Assembly: GCF_042453785.1 (NCBI RefSeq)
Contig: NC_091665.1
Location: 8,379,501 to 8,443,500 of the forward strand
Reading direction: 5' to 3'
Length of the DNA stretch: 64,000 bases
Source of the DNA: Malus domestica
Lineage: Eukaryota; Streptophyta; Magnoliopsida; Rosales; Rosaceae
Below are positions 35,861-47,352 of this stretch, one piece after another. The notes beneath the pieces were generated by a model, which saw nothing but the letters and a program-made list of their open reading frames with translations, searched no databases and was not told the origin of the DNA. Every line of letters starts with the position of its first letter. The first letter of the stretch is position 1. The translations under genes and the position numbers were made by a program.

Positions 35861-37751
35861 AAGTCCAAGAAATATAGCAACGCTCGAAGAAGAAGACATG
35901 AAAGAAATACTCAAAATACAAAAACTCAGCGAAACAAGAAATGGAATACTGATACAACATGTGAACAAGTCTCGAAGCAACAAACCCCATGACAATGGGT
36001 TCATGGTCCACTCCTAGCCCTCACATTTCATCACATCAGGCCAAACATACAAATTAACCACACTTCACAACAAGTTCAATACACAAGTCAAATCACATAA
36101 AATAAACAACCATAACACAATTGGATGCCATTAATACGTAAATCGAGGTGCATGTCAATCGAGGAAGACACATCATCATGATGTGCCCAATAAGCTCCAT
36201 AGAATCTCAACAACACTCGAAGATCAGCAACATGCTAGAAGAACTCAGGCTAGTTAACTAAAAAGCCAATCGTCGATCAAGGCCGAGAGTAGGGTTCACA
36301 ACCTAAGAAATCTAAACCGGAAGATCCACCTATCAGATTTCTTATCCGTAACTTCCTAAAGTCCACATTATGCTTCTAAAACAACATATTAAAACTTCAT
36401 TATGATCCAACGGTTGGATCTCAGCCAATTGCAAATTCAAGTTGCGGACAACTTTTGATTTTACAACTTAGAAATCCAATTCGAGAATATCCATACGTCT
36501 GATTCCTAATCTGTTAGTTCCTAATGTTATCAAATATTACATACTATTTCGTACTAAAGTTTGGTATCGATCCAATGGTCAGATCGTCAATTCATATAAT
36601 AACCAAATGGCGGCTGAATAAGCGATCAACTACGAAACTATACTAAAACATCAAAATTTCACTAAACAAATGTCAAAATAGAATTGGGGCATCAAAATTT
36701 AGCCTAATAGGTTAGGTGGGGTCTCAGCCCATGCGCCGTCGCAGGTGGCGGTTTCCAGCGAACGGAACAAATTCCAACCAACTCTAAAATTCACCAAATT
36801 TTGTAGAAATGTTTAACTCAAAGAGTGAAACATTTTTCATACCTGGGCCGAAGCCTAGTTCGGCCGGGAAGTGGTCGAAAAATCCCTCGAAGCTTCGGAA
36901 ACCTTGAAATGGGTGAACTTCGATTTGTCCACTCCAATGATCCGCCGCCCCCAAACTTGTTTGGGGTTTGTTCCTGGGCTCAAAGGAAGTCAATTAAGGG
37001 TGGTGGTTAGTGGTGCAACTCACCGGATCGACGAATTGCCGCCAAGAAACCGTCGATGCCACCGTCGCCAAATGCCATGAAATTGGCCCAATTTCCGTCA
37101 AATCTTGGGTGAAAAATGAAGGAGAAAAAGTATGGTGGTGATTGCAGGTGATGGTTGGGTGAATTTCGTCTGAAAAATGCCTGAGAACCGTCAAATTCCA
37201 ACCGAGTCAAGGACGGGTTAGCGCGGGTTGAAAGGGGTCCGGGTCGGTTCCTCTCCTTCTCATCTCCCTCTTTTCCCTCATTTCCTTCTTTTCCTATTGG
37301 GTAGCCTTTGTCCTTTCTCCTCTTCCCCTCCTTATTGGTCCTTAGTTTCCTTTTAATTTGATTGGTCATTAGTTCCCCCTTCTGATTGGTTCCCTTAGTT
37401 TTCCTTTATGCGATCAGGCTGAATTCCCACCTAATGGGAATTCATTTAACTAAAAAATTAAGGTTTTTCTTTTAAAAAAAAAAAGGAAAAACAACTTCAA
37501 ACGTCTATAAATTTTTTGTTATAATCCCGATTCGCACACAGCTTTCACCTATGCACTCAAGGTTTCCAAATCTTTTCGAACATGACCTCGAAAGGTCAAC
37601 AAATTTTAAAGATTAATTACGAAAATTCAAACCCAATAACTAAACGATTCAATTCCTAAAATTAACTAATAAAAATAATGTAAACATGAAATACGAATTT
37701 TAATGATGAGATACGTAATGAATAGTGAAACTCCGAGAACAGGATTTCACA

Positions 37752-37965
37752 AACACCATCAGACAAGGGTGCTATATTGAGACCACCAAACTAGGATTTT
37801 ATACTAACACCACTAGACCATTGTGCCCTACTGAGACCACCAAACAAGGGTGATCTATTGAGACCACCAGACCAAGGTGCTCTACTGAGACCACCAGACC
37901 AGGCTTTTCTACTAAGACCACCAGACTAGGGTGTTATACTGAGACCAACAGACCGCATCTCCAGA
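37752..37965. repeat. Minisatellite, right part (about 28-base unit)
   Basis: About seven imperfect units with the core CTACTGAGACCACCAGAC, continuing the array at 32840-32929. Confidence 0.85.
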
Positions 37966-38339
37966 ATGCTCTACATATAGACTACCATTGGATGAAGACC
38001 CATTGACCGTCTAGATATTCATTAGGTGGATATAAGGAGGTCACATCACCTCTTCTTTGAAACCAGACACTTATTCTTCCTTAGGAAGGTGATTTTTCTA
38101 TATATAAAGGAAAAGATGACAGAGGAGAAATGATGGCTGATTTGAGGGGAAAAGCCTACTATTCTTTGGTTTTCTCCATGCCAACTAAAAGCTTGGAGCC
38201 ATTTTCATGTAACATTTGATATACACCACAATAGATGTAGCCTCTTTTATGGGTGAACCACTATATATCCATGTGTATATTCTACAACTAATAATGATTA
38301 CATCATCTAAGTTAACCTCCCAATTTTGAGTGTTAACAA
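37966..38339 (+). mobile_element. Possible 5' LTR end with primer site (remnant)
   Basis: Contains a TATA-like TCTATATATAAAGG near 38097 and ends GAGTGTTAACA, followed by ATTTGGCACTATTTGGGA, which resembles the primer-site phrase of some plant gypsy elements. No partner LTR or coding region is seen. Confidence 0.35.
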
Positions 38340-39200
38340 TTTGGCACTATTTGGGAAATGCGGATTATTTGGCCGTGTTTTCTACCTAGTTGGGCACTTT
38401 GTGCCGATCTATCATACACACTCCCTCAAATATTATGATGAGTAGAAGATTAAAGGAAAAGAAGATAGGTTTATTCGTTTTATGTTTGTTTAATCCAGAA
38501 AGCAAACAACAAAAAGAATGAATTTGCGAGAAAGAAAATACTAGAAAAGATGAAGAAGGGTATGTTGCCCTCTTTGTGCAAACGTGGAAGAAAATGAGTG
38601 AAAAATACAACTTTTATTTTCATGATGGAGCAACCCGAGCGCTTCTCTAAGCACCATAATCATCTTTATGAGCACTGTACACATGTAAAGAGACATGGTT
38701 GTCTTGGCTTCTATCTCTCTCAGATATGGCCTACAGAAGAATATAAGAAAACTCTTTATATCATAAGCTTTCAATTATAAGCAACATAGCAGAATATGAG
38801 TAAGTTTGTGGGCCCAAGACAGAGCTTAAAAGCCCCCACGAGAATGTTGATTCGAAGAAACATTACCTCTCAAACTTAGCATCCATAAAGTATTCTCATC
38901 GCGATATCCGTAGTACCACCTTACTACGGTACCAGGAATTAAATATTAAACTCATGATGAATCTTTGGCTTCGTGCTTAACAATATATTTATTGGACTTA
39001 AGAATTTCGAACCATGTTTAAAACAACCTACAAGAAACAAATCAATGACAATTTACCTTGCCCCAGTTCTTAGATCAAGGCTTTCAATACTTGCGATGTA
39101 GTACTAGGGATGGATTTCTTTCCTAAACTGGATCTCGTGTCCATCTCTAGTGAAGTTTAAACAAAAATTTTTAGAGACTTAGTTGTTGACATGTGGGTCA
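38340..39200. other. Unassigned intergenic sequence
   Basis: Probably transposon remnants; no gene or defined repeat boundary could be supported. Confidence 0.4.
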
Positions 39201-40051
39201 GAAACACTTTTTGAATAAAAGTTTCTAAAACAATTCCATTCTCTGAATATACTAATACATATAAAACTACATATAATTTCTGAAAAGTTAAGCATGTCAT
39301 AAAACTAAAAACTGGTATACATGTATACACTAAGAGCAGATAGGTACATATATATTGAGTTGATACTTACTGGTGGGACGTTATACAATACTATCCACTA
39401 GCTTTAACTAGTGACAGCTGGAAATATAATCATCCACTAGGCATAGCTAGTGAAAGCTGGAAATATAATCATGACATTGCTGAGTAATCTCGAGGCAATG
39501 ACTAGCTGAGAATATAACTGTGTAAACATGTCATTACCAAGTAAGCTCAAGGTAATGACAAGCTGAGAGTCCAATTATGGTACCCCAACAAGATGTGTCC
39601 TACGACTATGGACGTAGTACAATACTCTAAATCTGTATGGGTGTATGCATGCCACAAGATAAGTAATAAAGAATCCAACGTTCATAAGATCATCATCGTC
39701 ATAATCATAAGTCATAAATCATAAATCTAGTAGTAAAATCTCGAAACCTGTTTAACTTGCAAATCATAAATCATAACTCTGATGATATACCATGAAATTA
39801 GTATAATTCATAAAATAAAACTGAAATTCATTTTTATCTAGACATATACTTAGAATTTAGATAAATAAAACATTCTGAAATAAAAGTCCACCCACTGATC
39901 GTATATGAAGTCTTCTTCAAGATGGGTTTGTCCTCTAAGGCCCCTAGAACTGCTCGCACTTAAGTTTATAAACAAACGCATTATCACAACTCTATTAAAA
40001 CAATTGAATTTGAAAAAATGTATGCCGATTCAGAATCAGCATGTTGAAATA

Positions 40052-41271
40052 TGTCACATCCCGGGCCGAGCCCCCATCACATCCCAGGCTAGACTCCACC
40101 GTAACACGATATTGTCTGTTTTGGGCCCCAGCCACGCCCTCACGGTTTTATTTCTAGGAACTCACACGAGAACTTCTCAGTGGGTCACCCATCATGGGAA
40201 TGCTCTGACCCTTTTCTCTCTTAACTTCGGAGTTCCTATAGAACCCAAATCCAGTAAGCTCCCAAAAAGCCTCGTGCTAGGTAGAGATGAGAATATACAT
40301 ATAAGGCTTATAAGATCCTTACCCTTGGGCGATGTGGGATCTTCACCCCCCTTAAGGGCCCAACGTCCTCGTTGGCACACTTCCGACCAGGGATTAGTTC
40401 TGATACCAAATTGTCACATCTCGGCCCGGACCCCCACCACATCCCGAGCTCCACTCCGCCGTAACACGATATTGTCCGCGTTGGGCCCCAGCCACGCCCT
40501 CACGGTATTGTTTTTGGGAACTCACACAAGAACTTCCCAGTGGGTTACCCATCCTAGGAATGTTCTGACCATTTTCTCACTTAACTTCGGAGTTCCTATG
40601 GAACCTGAAGCCAGTGAACTCCCAAAAGACCTCGTGCTAGGTAGAGGTAGGAATATACATATAAGGCTTACAGGGTCCGCTTTGGGCCCCAGTCACGCCC
40701 TCACGGTTTTGTTTATGGGAACTCACATGAGAACTTCCCAGTTTGTCACCCATCTTGGGAATGCTCTGACCCCTTTCTCGCTTAACTTCAGAGTTCCTAT
40801 GGAACCCGAAGCCAGTGAGCTCCCAAAAGGCTTCGTGTTAGGTAGAGATGGGAATATACATATAAGGCTTACAGGATCCTCACCCCTAGGCGATGTGGGA
40901 TCTTACAATCCACCCCACTTAGGGGCCCAAAGTCCTCGTCGGCACACTTCCGGCTAGGGATTGGCTCTGATACCAAATTGACACATCTCGGCCCGGGCCT
41001 CCACTACATCTCGGGCTCAACTCCGCCGTAGCACGATATTATCCACTTTAGGCCCCGACCACGCTCTCACGGTTTTGTTTCTGGGAACTCATACGAAAAC
41101 TTCCCATTGGGTTACCCATTCTGGGATTACTCTCGTGCGAACTCGCTTAACTTTAGAGTTCCTACAAAACCCGAAGCCAGTGAGCTTCCAAAAGACCTCG
41201 TGCTATAGGAGGTGGGCATGTACATATAAGGCACATCACCCCCTCTCCGTTGGTCGATGTGGGATGTTACA
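40052..41271 (-). mobile_element. Cassandra TRIM expanded to four LTR units
   Basis: Four copies of one LTR in tandem on the minus strand: 40052-40343, 40412-40677 (truncated), 40678-40907 (truncated) and 40979-41271. Two internal pieces of about 70 bases (40344-40411 and 40908-40978) each carry a tRNA-Met type primer site (ATTTGGTATCAGA). Each LTR contains a 5S-rRNA-like block, for example 40181-40240 with GGGTCACCCATC and CTTAACTTCGGAGTTC, the defining feature of Cassandra elements. The whole array is flanked by one perfect AAATA duplication (40047-40051 and 41272-41276). It therefore began as one insertion and grew by unequal recombination. It has no coding capacity; the long open frame across it is an accident. 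Confidence 0.92.
40181..40240 (-). other. 5S rRNA-like block within Cassandra LTR
   Basis: On the minus strand the text GAACTCCGAAGTTAAG followed by a GGGTGACC end matches conserved 5S rRNA positions, covering the internal pol III promoter region. It is not a functional 5S gene. Confidence 0.8.
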
Positions 41272-41620
41272 AAATATCCTAGGAAGGGTCCCGGGCTGAA
41301 ACCCGAGAAACTAATGAAAGTCAACTGTTGACCCAAGCCAAGCCAAGCCACCAAGAATCTAGCCAGATTCTGGAAAAATTGGCTAGTTTTTAGGAAAAAA
41401 TTTTATTCGCCATATCTTTGTCATTTCTCAACCAAATCATGCAATCCATATATGAAAATTTATCTACTCGACGATACTAATACAAAGAAAGTGGTTTAGG
41501 CTTTACCTCGAACATATTTCAAGGAATCTTACCATGAAAGTCGCGTCCGTTTTGGAGCTCGAAGAAACATCATCTCGAGTTCGATTTTCTAGAAACTAAG
41601 GTCAGAAACGAGTTTATGAG

Positions 41621-41650
41621 ATGATGATGATGATGATGATGATGATGATA
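41621..41650. repeat. (GAT)n microsatellite
   Basis: About ten ATG/GAT triplets. Confidence 0.95.
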
Positions 41651-41959
41651 GTGGTTTTTGGGAGGTCGATTCGCCAGAGGAAGTTGTGGTGGTGGTGTCG
41701 GTGTCTTCAAGGAAGAAAACCGAAAGAAATAGGGAGTGAGAAAGAGTTCTCTAGAGAAGTCGGGGGATGAAAAATGAGGTGTAAAGATCCCCCCTTGGGT
41801 TCCACAACACACCAAACAAACCAATTAGAATTCTTCGGAAATGAATAAAATTACAAAAATGCCTTTGAAAACGAAGTCAACAGAAGGCAAGGTGTGTCCT
41901 TCTAGGGAATTTTGGTAATTTCACATTAGTGAGGGCAAAATTACTGGAAAATTAGGGAT

Positions 41960-43292
41960 GGGTCGTACCACATTTTGGTCTAGTGGACTTAAATTTGTAA
42001 GGTTGCAAATAGTTGATGCCATTGCGAATGCAGATCTTTCTTACAAAAACGAATGACTTTTTAAATTTGATATTCTTCAAATAAACACATGGCAAAATGC
42101 CACCCTTATTTCACTTCCCTGATGCCATCGTGTTGGTAGTCAACCATCGTCGAAATCGTCATTTAAAAGAAGGGGATTCTTTAATTAAAATAAAAATAAA
42201 TAAATAAAACGTGTTTTCTCTCTCTGGTTTCCCACTTTATAAACACTCTTGTCGCTGACCCTAGCCTTTCGCTTGGGTATCGGTGGCTGCACTTGTCCAA
42301 TCTCTTTGTCTCATTTTTTTTCCCTCTTCTTCATGTCTCCTTTCTCTCTTTTTCAACTTCTCAATTTTCTTAAGCTTTGTCTCAAATTTTCTCGTTAGTT
42401 TCTCACTTTTGGGCTTCATATCCCTTCATTTCTCCCCTCCCTTTCCTGTGGCCGTTCCTTTCCAAACACAAAACTCCATCTCCCCCCACTTTTCCCCGTC
42501 TCTCTTCCTCATAATCCATCTCCACCCTGTCTTTTGCTCTGATCTACGACTCCAGGCTGGATATGGTTACCAGATTTATTTCCCTCCCTCACTTTCCCTA
42601 CGCCAACCGGCATGTCGTATTTCCCTCGAGGCCAAGTGTTTTGTAGCTTTGGCCAAAGTAAGGGCATTTTACATACCCCTTAGCCTCACCTTCTATCCAT
42701 GCATTATTGTGTTTGTATATATTTGCAGGGATTGGTAAATGGGATTTGGATCTAGTGACTATCTCTTAGTTTTGCATCTTTGGTGAAGAAATATGGATGT
42801 GGTGTGCTTTTGCTTGCGGGTTTGGTTCTTTTGTGCTATGATGTCTTGGTTGATTTCACCACTTAGTCATTTTCTCTAGTGTTGTTGCTTCGGTAAATGC
42901 TGGCAAGACTTTCATGGCGCTCACGGTGGCAAATACGACTTTCTGCAGTCAGAGATTAGGAATGTGGGTTTTAGTTTTTGCTTGTTTAATTAGGTTAGGC
43001 TTTTATGTATCGGTTCCCCTCAATGTATTTGGGTTATTTAGTCTTCCTATATGTTGGCCTACAACCTTCCTTCATATTAATGAAATTTACTTTTCAAAAA
43101 AAATATAAAGAAGGGGTTTCATAACTTTGGCTCCAACGAAAGTATCGTCTATCGCATCATCTACCCATGTATATAAGTTTTGTCTCTATGTGAAATGAGA
43201 TCAAAATATTGTATGAATTAAAATAAAAACATGTTGACCATTAATAACTAGCATTTGCCTACACATTTTGTGTGTATAAACACATTTTTTTA
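41960..43292. other. Intergenic, possible retrotransposed 3' end
   Basis: A C/T-rich region at 42280-42620 gives an F/S/L-rich open frame without any recognisable domain. The segment 42750-43110 ends TTAATGAAATTTACTTTTC then A8, like the 3' end of a plant LINE or processed transcript. No gene is supported. Confidence 0.4.
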
Positions 43293-43768
43293 GGGGGGTG
43301 TATTCAAATGGGATTTTAAGGGATTTTAATTCTTTTAATGAATCTAGGGGTATTCAATCAGGATTTCAAGTGATTCTCTGAAATTTTAGGTGTATTCAAT
43401 TAGAATTTTAAGATAGTTTATTAAAATCCTTAGAAATCTGGGTGTATTCAATTAGAATTTTAAAGAAGTTTATAACATTCCAGGTGTATTCAATTAGAAA
43501 TTGATTTTAAAGAATTTGAAAAAGTTGAGGAATTAGAGGGAATTGGAGAGATTCCGTAGTGTATTTTAAGCATCTACAAATCTCACCTCTTCCCATGAGA
43601 TTTCAAGGGAATTGAATCACTTAAATTCCTGATTGAATACCCATTGATTCATTAAAAGAATTAAAATCTCTCAAAATTCTAATTGAATACACCCCCCTAA
43701 ATTCCATAAAAATCGATGGATTTATAAATCTATTAAAATCTCTCACATTCTCAATTGAATACACCCCC
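43293..43768. mobile_element. PIF/Harbinger-type MITE
   Basis: Ends GGGGGGTGTATTCAA and TTGAATACACCCCC are inverted repeats, flanked by TTA on both sides (43290-43292, 43769-43771), the Harbinger target. Inside are several more copies of GTGTATTCAATTAGAATTTTAA and a second terminal copy at 43683-43699, so the ends have been duplicated internally. It lies about 220 bases before the MDP1-like start codon. Confidence 0.85.
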
Positions 43769-43986
43769 TTAGAAAATAAGAGGGAGAGAGAGAACATGGG
43801 GGATTGAGAGTTTTTCTTTTGTTTTTTTTTAATTTTAATTATTAAAAATGTGAGATTCTAATAAAAATAATAAAATTTAGATCTGTGAAATTACATTATT
43901 GATCCTTCTTTATAATTTATGTTTATTTATATTGCCTAATTCACCCAAGAACGCAGGCAAATTGGAAACTTTACATCAGAGAGAGA

Positions 43987-45752
<1,766 letters not shown>

Positions 45753-46125
45753 ATGTTGAATTATGTACGACTTGAAACTCAGTGATGTGGTTCCCTGCGT
45801 TATCAGGGATTATTGTGTGACAACCTCATGCCGGTTACGGTGATAATTTGTTGTATCAATTACCAAGAAACGCCATAGACGGCTACATTCCTCCCATCTA
45901 TTGCAAGATAAATGTTCAGGAAGCAGTATCAGTCAACCAAATAGTAATTTTCTTTCCCAAATATGAGTTTTGAGTACTCAGGTAATTTTCTGTAGTAGCA
46001 GCTTCAAGGTTTTTGGGTATATTCCGATGAAATATAATTTTCGGACACAACTAATTATCCTTTAAAATGAGTCACATGACACGCACGTGAGGTTGAATCA
46101 ATGGGCAAATATAAAAAATTAAATA
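45753..46125. other. 3' flank of the MDP1-like gene
   Basis: Likely 3' UTR and terminator region; no further feature. Confidence 0.4.
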
Positions 46126-46402
46126 AGAAAAAATTGTAGCAATGGTTCTTCAATTTTAACTCAATTGGAGAAATGATCTCTCAACTTTAACCTAATTGGA
46201 GCAATAATCCCTCAATTTAAATCCAATTTAAGTAATGATTCTTCCAACATTGACTCATTTTGACAGAATTCTGACGGAGTTGATAAAATAGACCATAGCT
46301 GCACGTTTTGATAAGTTAAGGGACCAATGGTCATGGATTTTTAGTTAAGGGACCATTGCTCCCATTGAGCTTAAATTAAGGGACCATTTCTACAATTTTC
46401 TC
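46126..46402. mobile_element. Short terminal-inverted-repeat element
   Basis: Left end AGAAAAAATTGTAGCAATGG and right end CCATTTCTACAATTTTCTC are inverted repeats, with subterminal modules (CAATTGGAG.AATGAT...CTCAA and GGGACCAT...CCCATTGAG) repeated on both sides. About 280 bases; class unclear, target duplication not clear. Confidence 0.65.
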
Positions 46403-47352
46403 ATTATCAAATGACAGGTGCTCAACTTTTTCACATTTGGCTGCTAAAACTACTACTTTCAACATTTTTTATTATTTTTTTAACGAAATGAAATTTAAAA
46501 TTTTCAACATCAACACAAGGATTTTAATGGGACTGATTGCATTTGGGAACTGAACTTCAAGTCACATTTCGTAATGTGGAAGGGAAAAGGAGAGTACAGA
46601 ATAATTGGAAAGGAGAAAAGAAAAGTTAAAAGACTAGAAACGAGGTTTGTGGTAACTCATACAACAACACACAGCAGAAACTACAAAATATTTGTTTGGC
46701 CTTGCCATTTGCTAACTGGTTCAAGCTCGATAGCTCGACGATGTCTCAAGCCCATTCCCATTTGGAGTACATTCCTTCGATTCTGGCTACTCTACACAAA
46801 CGGAAAACATTACAGTCAAATTTTTCCCACAGATATTGAATGCACGAGAATCTATTTCTACAGACTATAACAATTATCAATGCCCTCAACAATTGATTGC
46901 ATTCGACTTTGTTACGCGCTCAGCATGATCGGCGGATGAGGATAATACCTTTATACAATATGCATCCTACATCTAGCAATTCGCCATTGCACACAGAAGT
47001 TTCATGTTCAGCAAATTTGCAAAGTGTTTCACAACATTGGAGCATTTAACAAGTTCTGAAACAGCTCTCTTAACTCCAAAGCATAACCTTTAAAGCGCAG
47101 AATTTTTCATCCTGCCCTTGACCCATTAGCCGATTACAGAATGTGCATAATATGGTTAATATCTCAATAAGTGGGAGGTTGTGTAAAAGAACGATTCACA
47201 TATGCATTAAATTTTCCAGTATAAATAAGCTAATAACTTTTTCGATAACTCTGAAAATTAAGAAGTAGATGATGACATCTAAAAACAAAGGCATGGGTTT
47301 TGAATTACCTTGTGTCAAATTCTTCAGTGAAAACTTGTATCTCTTGTATTAG
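46403..47352. other. 3' flank of the coiled-coil gene
   Basis: Probably contains the 3' UTR of the minus-strand gene ending at 47353. No other gene seen. Confidence 0.4.

Larger units (their letters stand above)
32930..37751 (-). mobile_element. Solo gypsy LTR related to the element at 1-8263, split by a nested LTR
   Basis: Outer parts 32930-33108 and 35139-37751 together give about 2.79 kb, similar to the 2678-bp LTR of the first element. It starts TGTTACGCCCCAATCCCGAC and ends ATTTCACA on the plus strand. Sequence near 36405-36600 is a diverged copy of 6906-7100, and 37480-37530 matches the region ending that LTR. The flanks AAGAT and AACAC are a poor match but both resemble AAGAC of the surrounding minisatellite, consistent with an old insertion. 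No internal coding region remains. Confidence 0.72.
39200..41959 (-). mobile_element. Probable gypsy LTR fragment hosting Cassandra
   Basis: Sequence on both sides of the Cassandra array has the style of the gypsy LTRs in this window: a repeat-rich stretch (two CTAGTGA.AGCTGGAAATATAATC units at 39409-39470, and AGCTGAGA units), a GA-rich part near 41720-41780, and an end AGGGATGGGTCGTACCA. The minus strand start would be TGGTACGACCCATCCC. Left boundary not found, so extent is approximate. Confidence 0.4.

Noticed and set aside
40181..40240. 5S rRNA gene
   Set aside because: Only part of 5S is present and it lies in a Cassandra LTR.
39905..40957. 350-residue open frame on the plus strand
   Set aside because: It runs antisense through the repeated Cassandra LTRs; its repeats mirror the LTR copies and no protein family fits.
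42283..42738. 151-residue Phe/Ser/Leu-rich open frame
   Set aside because: It comes from C/T-rich low-complexity sequence and has no known motif or splice support.
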